NCBI RefSeq assembly: GCF_024713975.1
Contig: NC_091107.1
Coordinates: 12,017,501 to 12,081,500, forward strand
Source of the DNA: Paralichthys olivaceus
Lineage: Eukaryota > Chordata > Actinopteri > Pleuronectiformes > Paralichthyidae
Direction of reading: 5' to 3'
Length of the DNA stretch: 64,000 bases
Both the position numbers and the translations under genes were made by a program. Positions 12,019 through 23,242 of this stretch are shown here, piece by piece. Every line of letters starts with the position of its first letter. Within the stretch, counting starts at the first letter, position 1. The notes beneath the pieces were generated by a model. The model was given only the letters and a program-made list of their open reading frames with translations, had not been told where the DNA came from and did not search any database.

Positions 12019-13760
12019 ATGAAGCTGATGTTCACACCCCATCTTTTCCATTTGCTCCTCCTCTGTGCAACCCAGACATTAGGTAACTGTTTCTGATTTG
12101 TGATTCAGGTCACCTCCAATTAATCTGACTCTCATTTAAATGATTCTCAGTCCTTCTGTATAAATTGAGTTTTTACTGCTTCACGTAATGACCCTTTAAA
12201 CTTTCATCACATCAAGGCGTCAGGATTCAGTCTGCATCAGAGGTCAGCATTGAGGGTGTGATTCAGACTGAGCTGGAGAGAACTGTGTCTCTGCTCTGCC
12301 TGTCTGACAGCAGCTCAGAGACTGAGCCCGATGAAGAGCTGGTGTGGCTGAGGAATGGCGTCATGGTCAGCCTGATGGAAGAAAATAAGAAGAGTCCCAG
12401 TCGAGTATGCGTGACACCTGTCATCCAAGAAGATGATGGTGCCACATTCACCTGCCACCTGAGCAGCAATGCCTCCAATAGTGCCTCAGTCACCCTGAAC
12501 GTCACATGTGAGTCCCTTCAGATAAATGCTGGCATTAATATTGATTCCATTATTTTTGGTTTACTGATTTGTTGCCATGCAATGGTTGATAATGCAGGGG
12601 AGGTTCCAGGGGTGGGACCAGGGGGGCACCGACGCCAGCTGACATTTGATTAGCCCCTGAAAAAAAAAAAAAAACTAGTCACTTACCTACATTACAAACC
12701 ATTTTTATGACAATTTGTTAAGAATTGTATTTATTTTTTTACTTTTATTTGAAATACAAAATGTGCTTGAACAATTTTCCATATATTTGTGGCTTTGCTC
12801 AAAGCTATAGAGCGAACAGTAAATAAGGAATGTATTCATGTGCATCTTACTGAATCAGGAGCTGTGCATGGATGTTGGACATATAATTGGTCCCTCTGTT
12901 TAAGTCATTGTCCCTTTATGGCTCCTGAATTATAAAAATCCTACGTCAGCCACTGTGACCATGTTGGTCAGTGCACCACTTTGTGTTTTTGAGTAAATAT
13001 CTCAGCACAGTTGGATGGATTGCCATAAAATGTTGGAAAGACGTAAGTGTTCAATGTCAATATTTGATGGCAAACCAAGCTATATGACAATACAAAAACA
13101 AAAATCAAAAGTGTTTTTGAAAACCGCACTTTATCTGTATTTACCTTTTCTCTGTTATGTTCCTCTTCAGATCACCCGCCGCTCATGGGGTTAGAGGAGC
13201 TCGTCGTAGAAGAGGAGTCAGTGCTCGTCCTGCAGTGTGACATCCTGGCCAATCCACAAGTCTCATCCGTGGTGTGGACAGTAAATGGAAGCACAGTGGA
13301 TCTATTAGCAAGCGGCTTCATGTTGACCAATGACGGCGTTACAAGCCAACTGATTGCCAACAGCGTGGTGAAAAGCCTACACAAAGGCAACTATTCGTGC
13401 CTGACATATTCTCCCCTCTATGGAGAGCAGAGGAAGCTCTTCAGTGTCACAGTAACAGGTCAGTTCGCACAGTCAGTAATGACGTAATTTTACAGAAATG
13501 ATGAACTCAACCAAAAGTGGGCTGATGATCTTCTGATGATTCCTCATCTGCAGACAAGGTCATTAAGTTCCCTCTGATGCCCATAATAGCGGGGGTGGTG
13601 GTGGTGTGCCTCACCGCCATTCTTGCCGTGGCTTCACGATGGAGCAAAATCACAAAGGTAACAAACAAAACACACGGACTTATGACTCAGTGATCGACTC
13701 ATGCCTCAATACAAAGTGAACCCACTAATACTTTTTATCTCTTGACAGTGCTGCAAGTAG
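12019..13760 (+). CDS. tmigd1: Transmembrane and immunoglobulin domain-containing protein 1 (TMIGD1)
   Basis: Five coding exons: 12019-12082, 12217-12507, 13171-13458, 13554-13657 and 13749-13760, giving 252 residues (human about 262). TMIGD1 is an epithelial cell-surface adhesion protein described as protecting kidney and gut epithelium. Layout: signal peptide (HLFHLLLLCATQTLG, residues about 8-22), first Ig domain with the cysteine pair LLCLSD and FTCHLS, second Ig domain with VLQCDI and YSCLTY, one membrane helix (about 222-241, PIIAGVVVVCLTAILAVA), then a very short basic tail ending CCK. N-glycosylation sites include NAS, NVT, NGS and NYS. The two Ig exons have phase-1 boundaries as usual. 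The second acceptor must be atcaag ending at 12216 to keep the frame. The final exon encodes only Cys-Cys-Lys, so the cytosolic tail is shorter than in mammals. A poly(A) signal lies at 14276. Confidence 0.93.
12592..12960 (-). repeat. Dispersed repeat, copy 2 (reverse) of the 3790-4062 family
   Basis: Inside tmigd1 intron 2. The reverse complement matches 3790-4062 at both ends, including the 20-base block around cttactgaatcagga and the G-rich block at 12592-12660. An internal A run at about 12660-12674 is not in the other copy. Confidence 0.6.
12955..13060. repeat. Fragment of a dispersed teleost repeat (TTGGATGGATTGCC)
   Basis: The words ccactttgtgttt, aaatatctcagcac and ttggatggattgccataaaat follow the order of a widespread fish repeat as I remember it. 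Only part is present. It lies in tmigd1 intron 2. Confidence 0.4.
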
Positions 13761-14275
13761 TGTCCAAAAGTAGCTGGCTTCTCGACTTCACCAAACAAGG
13801 CCTTGAAGACGTCGCACCTCTCCACAAATATCCATTTCTGTAGGCCTAATATTTCATTTAAGATTATGTTAGACGTTGTTAGGGGAAAGACTGAACATCA
13901 TAGGAAAAGCAGTTATTTTATTTCATGCTGACAGTTTGGGGACCAATACATTAGAGCCAGCATAAAGCATAACGACTGGAATCAAAGGGAAACATCTAGG
14001 CAGGCTGTGTCGAGAAGTAATCCCCATTACAATCACGATGTGTAGTTTTCAAACAAGAGATATAACATGTTGATAAGTGATATTGTCAACTGTAACTATG
14101 TTTGTCATGTATTTAATCATTGATAATGGCAGTGGAATCCATGAAATCTTCAACAGTGAGACTTGAGGTGATTCTTTTGTGGTGGTTACTTGTCATACTG
14201 AGAGGCTACCTGACCCTGTGGTGCAGAAGTGAGGTTTTAAGACTCCATCACCTGTTTTCTTTTTCATGTCATTGC

Positions 14276-14281
14276 AATAAA
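14276..14281 (+). other. Poly(A) signal of tmigd1
   Basis: AATAAA about 515 bases after the tmigd1 stop, with no other good signal before it. Confidence 0.6.
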
Positions 14282-14309
14282 AATACTTTTGTTCCCAGAC
14301 CAAGCTTGT

Positions 14310-16530
14310 AAGCTCAATGTGGGGACCCCACTGGGAACAGAAAAACTGTAAGCCGTGATTTCAGAGTTAAAGGACATAATTTGACGGCAGTGAATTGAAA
14401 TTGCCGGCAACCGTTTCCAACACATGGCAGGATATGCATTAAATGTGCTGTTGGTGTAGCTAATGTATAATGAATGCATATATTCTGCCCAAGTATATTT
14501 GTCATTTTTGTCCACATGCTGTGTCTCTGCACTGAACCAATCCACTCCTTTGTAACTGACCTTGAACACCCTTAGAAATATAAATCTAGCTTAACTCGAG
14601 AAAAATAGTTTCTCTTTTAAAAGAATAAGAACTTTCATTATTCCTAAGTTGATGCTTTTAGACCTACAGATGTAAAAGTCAGTTCAGGTTTCAGAGACAT
14701 ATCTCTCAAACAACAACAGAATAAACAGTTTTGTTCTGATGCATGTTCATCAAAGAATTGACTGAGAGACAAACACTGTGTCTACTTTTCACATCTGAAC
14801 TTTATCTCCTGACTCAACAATACAATCAAGGCTCGTTAAAATCGTGTTATACATTTACTCTTAATGAGACAAAAAGGACAGGGACTACCACGTCTTAGAG
14901 GTCAAGGTCGAGGTCTTTGCGTTCTTAAACCAATAAAAGAAAAACACTTAACAGTTTCACATAAAACCGAGCAATACCAAACAGGGATGAGAGGATGTTT
15001 GACAGGATTGCAGGTGTTAAGTCGGTATAAAGTCATGCTTATTGTCTGAGTCACAGCTTTTATTGTGAAAATAAAGAAGCTGCCAGTAATGCCTGGAGCT
15101 GTGAATCCGCTATAACAATTTACTCAGTTGATCCAGCTTTGTCAGATGTTTCAGTCAGTAAAATAAGTCAGTAATTATAAATAATATAATCAATCCACAT
15201 TAGGAAAGTGTCAGAGAACACTGTCAGACACTGAAGACATTTTATTTTATTTTAAAAGATTACCAACAAGACAGACCTAAATCACCCACAGACAATAAAA
15301 AAATATAGCCTCCCATTTTGTCATGTTGAAAGTAGATTTCCAGACACAGGGTCCTCAAGACAAAAATACCAAGATTAGAAATGAATGAAGAGGGAAAATG
15401 TAGGTTTATTAATGTTTTAAAGTACCTCAGAATAAAACAAAAAAGCAGACACAGACAAAGATCTCAATAAACTTCTCTCTCTGAAGAGATTCAAATGCAG
15501 ATCTAAAGTGACATCTGCTGGCCACTTTACTTTAAATCCTTTCCTGTCTATGGTGATGACATTTTATTGTAAATGTGCAGAGACATAATTAAATATGAAT
15601 GTCAGTGAATGACAAAGCTTCGCTGTCTTTGACAATTGACAAATAAGCAATTTTATATGTAAATTATGCAACATATGAGCCTGGCTGTCTCTTTCTCTAT
15701 TTAATGATTTTATAGTGAGTGCCATGATAAGAGATGGAGATAGAGTTGGACAATAGACAATAAAAACGTAATGAAATAGTAACTTACTGTTGATGGCATC
15801 AGTATAAATGTATCTAAATGTAATTTGGATTTGGTAATGTGTAATTGCACTTTTGGGGGAAGGTTTCTTCTTGTGTTTTTATTTTAAATGAAAGGAAAGT
15901 AATATGATGAACTAACAGAAAAAATAATTTGGACAATCCCACACAATAAAATATAAATAATAGACATTAACAACTTATTAACAACCTACAGAATTATTTG
16001 GCCTCAAACCAATTTCATCAATGTATCTCACGTCAAGCCGATAAAAATGAAACATCATAAACTTCACAATGATAAGCTTTATTGCTGGACTGTTGCATTA
16101 AAATGTGCAACTCATGGTGCATCATCTGTATTCTGTCATTTGTCTGAATATCATCTTTAGCTGTATGCAAACATGGGTATGAATTGTAATTATACAGTCT
16201 TATTGCCTTTTTTCGTATCCATACATTTTGGTAAATATCATAAACACAAATATAGGATAGCCAAAATGACCTCCAACTGTTTTTTACGAGTTTGAAGATT
16301 TGTTTAAAAAAACATTTAGCCTCATTACATTCTTGCAATTAATTTCGACATTATTATTAGTTTTTGACATTATATTTATTTTCAAAGGAGAACAAAGTTA
16401 GTGAAATTACATTTAATTCATGTAATATAACTTAATAACATATTATAATATAATCACAAATTATATGGAACGGTCTAAAGGAACGTCCACGTGGTGCGTG
16501 CTTGTGACGTCACTGGGGGAGGTGCCTTTG
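14310..16530. other. Intergenic stretch tmigd1-pimreg
   Basis: AT-rich, non-coding. Stop codons are frequent in all frames and I saw no gene, RNA gene or clear repeat in it. Confidence 0.6.
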
Positions 16531-16544
16531 CGTGGCGGGCGTGG

Positions 16545-16668
<124 letters not shown>

Positions 16669-16671
16669 CCG

Positions 16672-16685
16672 CCGCCAAATTCAAA
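16672..16685 (+). promoter_or_regulatory. E2F-like site followed by CHR-like element, pimreg promoter
   Basis: CCGCCAAA (reverse complement TTTGGCGG, the E2F core) is followed directly by TTCAAA (reverse complement TTTGAA, the core of the cell-cycle homology region). Such pairs recruit DREAM/MuvB at genes expressed in G2/M. PIMREG is a known late-cell-cycle gene, so the position just ahead of its first exon is meaningful; function is inferred. Confidence 0.5.
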
Positions 16686-16791
16686 TAGAAGAAGAAAGAG
16701 CAGGAGAAGCAGAAGAAGCAGAACTAGAAGAAGAACAAGAAGAAGAAGAAGAAGAACTAGAAGAAGAGCAGACGAGCACCACAACCTCCAG
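16686..16791 (+). other. Candidate non-coding first exon of pimreg, GAA-rich
   Basis: A purine tract made of gaagaa and agaagcag units ends in a strong donor (CAG|GTGAGG, intron starting 16792). The next acceptor, tttctccag ending at 18179, opens the exon with the start codon. GAA-rich tracts can act as splicing enhancers. The 5' end of the exon is not determined. Confidence 0.5.
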
Positions 16792-17426
16792 GTGAGGTAA
16801 CCACACACGTCACTGTTATTTACCCGCGTTTATTTCTCTTATTTTCACTTATTCAGCGTTAATTCAGTTTAGCGTAAACGTCGTCGAGCTAACGTCGTAA
16901 CTTCAGATTATCGTGTTTTCTCAGGAACAAGCCTCCGTTTGTTCATCACAGGACTTTTCATTTGCTGCCGTAAAACGTCATTAATGCTTAATGTGATTTA
17001 AGTTCAGTAATAACGTTAAATCACTGTTTTTTCATGGAGTCGTTTTCGGTTCAGACGAGCAGAGCATGAAACCCTCATCTCAATAGACACGCGACGATTC
17101 TGTTTGTATCGTTGTTAACATGTAGATATTTAGATATAAATGTAGATATAACATGTTATGTGACATCGTATCACCTCCTGTTTAAATACAGATACTATTA
17201 TATATCAAACTTAGCTTATTTTATTTGAATAGTTCTCTTCAGTGATGTGCAAAGCTTTGGCAAACATATTAATAACATTTCTTTGAATTGGTTTCATTGA
17301 TTCACAGTTATTTCATGAACTTTTAATGGAAACTAACTTTAAACATTTTACTTTTGAGACCAAGTAAATTGTTATTAGTCCCAAATTCTTGCATACAAAT
17401 GCATATTGTATTCTTTTGTTTCATTT

Positions 17427-17590
17427 ATAGCTGCAACTAATCCTAATTATCATTATCAATGATGAATCTATTGTTGCATGAATGTCAGAGCACATGTTTT
17501 AAAAAAGGGAGGCCATCACGATTTCCAAGAGTTGAATGTGAGGTTTTGAAATGGTGGCTCCAAAACTAGGGGTCCCAATACACAGAGGAG
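17427..17590 (+). repeat. Dispersed teleost repeat 'GCTGCAACTAA' copy, in pimreg intron 1
   Basis: Begins tagctgcaactaatcctaattatc, with tcaatgatgaatctattg following. Related copies appear at 22116-22330 and, in reverse, at 56500-56587. Diverged; ends approximate. Confidence 0.45.
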
Positions 17591-18189
17591 GGGCTGTAAA
17601 ATGATTTTCTTCAATCAAATACAAATTAAAGCCAATTAAAATTGCTTATTCTAGCCATACACACTGTTTTACTGTCTGTGATTTATTTGTGATGTTTGCC
17701 TGTTGCAGGTCTACCACCGAGACCTTGTAAACAAACCACTGCAAGTAAAACAGTCTGTGTTTTGTCCTCTCACTTTTCTCTACCACATTTGTCACTTAGG
17801 ATCTTTCTGTTCAGCCATAATTGTAACAAAACCTTTAAAAAGGAATTCAGTTTAGGATGAAACCAGTCAAATACAAAATATTTTAAGATTAGGACAAATT
17901 ATTCATAACTTCAACTGCAGCAGGTTATATTTCTGTGCACAAAGGAGTTTTTTGCAAACTTGCTCAAATCAATATCCTCTCCACTTTTACTCTAATCTTT
18001 AAAAAAAAAAAGATGTTCCATTTACAATCATAAACAGAGAGAAGCAAAATATATTTAAATGACTCTGATATTGTAATTGCTGGATCTTCTACAAATTAAA
18101 TTGAGAAGAAAATTATTAAAGTCTTATGCTTTCAAATACATTGTCTAACTCTATTATTTTATTTTATTTTTTTCTCCAGTTCATTCAGC

Positions 18190-21013
18190 ATGTCGTCCTC
18201 GGTGATGGATGGAGTTGGTAGAGCCGTGGTGGGAGTGTGGCGTGCACACACAGTCCTGGATGAGTCTGACGAAGCAGAGGGCTCCCCAGAAGCCCCAGAC
18301 CGTTTCCGCAAGCTACGATCCTCATCTTCACTCAACTCTCTGCGAATGTCTCTACGCAAGCGGCTCCCGCTTCGTTCTGTCCAGGCCAATTCCCTCCCAG
18401 AGAATCCCACTTGGGAAACCCTGAAGGAGAAACCAAAAACCGGCACGGTCCGCAAACTTACTCGCAGTGCTCGGAACTCCATCAGTGAAGTGTACCAGGT
18501 AGATGGGTTGGTTATGGTTTTACTTTGGAAGAATCTTGAGATAAACCTTGATGATGATTTTTGTGTGTTAAGGTCAATCAAGTTGCTTTGTTTTCATTTT
18601 AGATGTAATGTGAATCAACAGCTGTTAAGAGTCATTTGCCTCCTCCTCATTATCATCTTTCCTTTGTGTCCTGTTTCTCTCTGTCCCAGAGGCTGCAGAG
18701 GACAAAGGAGTTTTCAAGGGAGGAGTGTTTGGTGGCGACCCCTGGTCAGACCTGCAATGAAGAAGAAGCTGGTGCGTCAACTTCTCGCACTCCAAGGCGT
18801 ACCCCTCGCAGGGGTGCCACCCCCAAACGCACCCCCAGAAGAACAGCCACCCCTGGTCGCACTCCAGGCTCTAAAGGGAGAAAGACCCCGGAGGCTGGTG
18901 TTCGTGGGGTGAAAACGGGAGGAGGCCGAAGGCAGCTGGTCCGAATGGCTGCGTTACGGAGTCCCTTTGCCTCCCCTAACACACAGAATCAGAGGCTGTG
19001 AGTCCTTTAATTGTTTACTTGCTTCAAAGTCACATTTATACATATTGTTGTAGCTTTAAGTTTCAGCAGATTTCTCTTCTCTGAGTGTTTGTTTTCTCTG
19101 GTGTAACAGAAAATTTGACCAGGATTTGGAGTCTGTGTCCAGTGGACTCAGGAGGCTCAAACGTCTGTCTAGGGCCTTTGATGACATGATTGGCAGAGAC
19201 AACAGGTAATGATGCATCCTCATGATTTATGGAAATGTACATGTAGTCATTTAAAATGGCTGTGTTCGTTTATTGTACTTATCAGAAATGTTGTTTGTAT
19301 TGTGTGTGTTTTTTTTGTTGTTGTAGGAAATGCATGCTAAGTACTAGCAGGTTAAACGGTGTTCAATTGTTCCTGCATGTGTAACTCCGACTGTTGTGTG
19401 TGTTTGAGGAAGCCACTGGTTCATTTCCTATCGTGTCTATATATTCTGCATAGAGGACACCACAGAATCAAACTGCCTCCTCGCCCTCCCACCTAAAGAA
19501 TCCCACTCTGCTGTGCAGCTTGTGGGTCTTCAGGCTCCCCTCCCCCCGACACACATTCTTCCCGCCTCGGTTTCAAACTGGGTCTGTGTTTCTGGTATTC
19601 GGATGAGGAGGGTGTGAGTGGGGGGCCACGACAAGAGGAGAGGGAAGGGGTGTGGGAATTGGAGCCAGATGAAATGACAAAAATGCACTAGGAGAGCTCG
19701 GAGTGTATTTACATCACTTCCTGTGTTGACGTTTAAAATGTTCACGAATCGATAAAGAATGTGATACTTAGTTAACACGTGTACAGTGGCCTTGTCTGTT
19801 ATCAGTGGGAAATACTTGCAGCCAAATGTTTCCCTCACTGTATCCACACCTCATCTCATGGGAATTTATACACAAGTTTGTTTTCCTCCTACAACAGGAA
19901 GTTCAACTATTCCCTTATTGTGGAGTAGGGAAGAAGGTAAATACAAACATCAACACAAATTTGCTATATGGAAATATATGTTCAGCATCGAACTAATTTT
20001 GGGAAACGAAAGTGCATGACCTGATGTGTTGACCTGATGCATGAACTACTGTGCGTATGAAACCGTTACAACCTCTGACCCGGTTTTTTTATGAATGATG
20101 AATAACTGGCTTTGTCCAAGCGAAGGATGCTCTTCGTCTCTGTCAGGCTCACATTTCCTTCTTCCTTCCTTCTACCTTTTGCTCTACATAACAACTCGTG
20201 TTGCCTCGCCAGCTCTTAAATACTTAACTGGGTGTCTGCAAGTTTCATTAAAGCCTTGAAAATCAGACCATACATTGACTTTGACACTGATAAATGTCAC
20301 ATTGTTTTAGAAGTTCTGAAATCTTGTATGTGGATGCACCATTAAGAAGTATTGTGTCTGAATAAGCTGAACATCCATTTTTATTTTGTATTTTAAAAGA
20401 TGACAATATATGGCTGGACAATGAAATGATATCAATTTTATCTCAATATAATTTTCAGCCATAGTAATATAATGAAAATATATTGATATAATGCTTACGC
20501 ATTGTGCAAACACAATGTGTTTTGCTGTTCATCGCATGTTTTTCATTGTCTGCTAATAATTGAGAGTTTAAAACCACAATGTACACTGTTTTAACTTGTA
20601 GCAACTTTCCATTCACAAAAAGCAGTTCTCGCTTAAAGTCCATGGCAGTTATATTACCAACCATAAACCGAAAGAAAAGAGTAGACACGTTTAACAGCAG
20701 TGAAATAATTAGATACATTTCACGAGAGGAAAGAAGTGTATTGGTGCATGATTTCATTTCGCAACAGTCCTAAAAGCTGCGGACACCCAGTTTCTATCAC
20801 CCAGTGTGTCGGGTCAATCCAGTCATTTCTGATCTCTCTCTCTCTCTCTGCAGAACCGGTGCACAGGGACGTGGTGGAGGAGCGCTGATGAGAAAGTTGG
20901 ACCCCAATGGTAAACTCAGTTGCTCAAACCTCAACCGTCGAGCCAGCAACCTCTCAAACACACTGGGAGGTTGGGCCCACACAGCTGTGAACACCATTCG
21001 CAAACCCAACTGA
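18190..21013 (+). CDS. pimreg: PICALM-interacting mitotic regulator (PIMREG, FAM64A/CATS)
   Basis: Five exons: non-coding exon 1 ending 16791, then coding 18190-18498, 18690-18997, 19110-19205 and 20854-21013, giving 290 residues (human about 240). PIMREG acts at the metaphase-anaphase transition, binds PICALM and is nuclear; its expression peaks in mitosis. Family blocks seen: KRLPLRSVQANSL (about residues 58-70), TARS-like helix RKLTRSARNSISEVYQ, AALRSPFASP and the C-terminal helix SSGLRRLKRLSRAFDD. Specific to this protein is a threonine-proline array at residues 137-170 with four TPxR/K sites of the CDK type. The last exon adds a basic tail containing NLNRRASNLSNTLGGW. The start codon is the first ATG of exon 2. 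The 3' UTR runs to AATAAA at 21873. Confidence 0.88.
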
Positions 21014-21895
21014 ACTCCATGCATGCATGTGTGTGTGTGTGTGTGTACGTAAAACACAGGACCTTTTGTAGCCATGTTCCACATTTTTGTCATGATACTG
21101 GGAGACTGTTACCTGGCCTCTTTTTTTTAATTTATGCTATGTATAGTTAGCAGCACCTATAGTATCTACAGTATATCTATAGTATGTAATTCTTGTGTTT
21201 ACACGTCTCAGGTTAGCTAGCTGTGGGTGAAATATCCTCATTGTAGCTACCAAAGAGATTTCTATATTGTGTATGTACGTGTCATAGCTGCTACAACCAA
21301 ATGTCTTAGTTACATTTTCACTAAACTAACACTGTCGTTTGTGTTCACACTCTGCATCGAAACTGTTTTCTAGTTTCAGAAATCTACTTTTAAAGAAACG
21401 CTGCATGAGACCAAAGTTGTATCTGCAGAACTAACACTAAATTCACTGACTGAGGGAAGATACACTTCCCTGTACTTTAAACGTATGCAATGATGTTACT
21501 AACATTTGTTATACCTTTTTTTTTTTTTTTTATCTCATTTGATTATACCAAATTGTAAAGTGTATTTTCTATGAAAGGGGACATTGTATATAGCATAGAC
21601 AGGTTTGAATGGTATTTTTCTTTTCCTCTTTTTATTCTTTCCTTGAGGTAGAGCTCAACACTTTTGATGGCCTGTGGGTGATTCATGCACCAACATTATT
21701 CACATAAATCATCTTATAATGTGATAAGGACGATGTAATGGCTCATTATCTGATGAAGATGTTGTGAAGCCATATCCAGCAGGTTAATTATGTAAAGACT
21801 GTCAAGCAAACAGCCTCAAATGAAACAAAACGTCTCTCTTCTGCCAAAGAGACATAGTGTTTAAATGTGAAAAATAAAATAAAATCTGTAATCTT
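21014..21895 (+). other. 3' UTR of pimreg
   Basis: Non-coding, with a short GT run (21030-21045) and a T run near 21520. It ends at overlapping AATAAA signals at 21873-21883. Confidence 0.6.
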
Positions 21896-21899
21896 CATC

Positions 21900-23030
21900 A
21901 ACCCAAATGTCAATGCCCTTATTTCCCTTCTCCAGCATTGCTGATGTGACTTTGTGTCTCAAAATGATGCCACAGACGTTTTAATCTAGTATTTAAACAC
22001 ATGAAAGATACGATGCATTGAAATAAATGCACCTAATATACTGCATTTTAACTGCTAACCTAAGAATTGTTGGACACATCTGTCAAGGTCCAGGGATATA
22101 AAGTTGTTGTGGGGGTTCCTAATGATTTGTTGATTGACAGAAAATTAATTAGCAATCATTTTGTTAGTCAATTAAAAGTTCCTTTGAAAAGAAAACCCAT
22201 AATCTTTTTCTCATCTTTGAATATTTGCTATTTTCAAATTTGGGCTTTGGGGGAATTTTCCCTTGATGTTCTGACACTAAATACAAAACAATAATTTCCT
22301 ACAGTAATTATTGTCAGATGTGTTGTTGATTAAAATATGGTGCTGGTTGCTGCCTTCGAGTTAAGTACGCCGCTCCACTTTGATGGAATAATTTAATTTT
22401 CTCCGCGCTTGTGTTTTACATTTATAATAAATCATCAATCAATCAAGTTTTAACAAATTTGCAATCAATCCAATTATTTTGACTCAAATGACTAGTGATC
22501 CTTGGGCTTATGGGTCTGTGCAGGCAGTATGGTCTCACCAGTTGTTACCCAGCCTTTGCCTCAACTATCATCCAGTGGTATAGTATATTTATACATAATC
22601 AAACTTTCTCCAAATAAGCATTCCACATGATATATTACTTTTCTTTTGATGCCTTAGTGTGCTGCATTTTGTAAATGATGGTAATGTTATAAATAATCTG
22701 GATACCTCCTCCTATGGAGCCAAATCAGGGTCAATATAATAAAAATAATTGAAAAACTACATTTTGAAAGTGAAAGTTCAAGTTTTCATGTTGAAGTTTG
22801 ATATCATTTTGATTTCTTTATTTTCACTCTTCAATTTCATAAATAAGTGAGGTCTTTTTTTCAGTTGCTGATTTTACATTATCAGATTCAGGTTTTTATA
22901 AAGTTTCAAATCACATTTGTTTAATGAGTTTTCTGCTGTAAATCCCAGTTTTTCTTAACTTTTAATATTTTGGTTTCAAGTCACAGTTTTTCTTTCTTTC
23001 TTTTTTATTTAAAACTTTTGTTCATCTATG
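21900..23030. repeat. Intergenic pimreg-cct8 with a 'GCTGCAACTAA'-type repeat copy at 22116-22330
   Basis: Within it gattgacagaaaattaatta, gcaatcattttg and gtcaattaa match the order of the repeat family noted at 17427. The remainder is AT-rich and I saw nothing else in it. Confidence 0.4.
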
Positions 23031-23242
23031 GAAAAGACATACAATCAACAGCGCCCCCGAGCGGCGTGTCATCGTCACCGCCGGTGAAACGCGAGTGGCT
23101 CGGTTTGTCCCTCGCTGTTAGCCGTCGCTGCCCCACGCCTCGCTGAAGAAGCTCCTCCTCGGTCTCTCCGGCTTTGTACCCAGAGCTGAACCCACGCCGC
23201 CGCTGACTTCTCCAGGATTCAGGGGCTGCTAAACATCGGAAA

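Noticed and set aside
12263-12505. Minus-strand frame opposite the first tmigd1 Ig exon
   Set aside because: Antisense shadow of a real exon.
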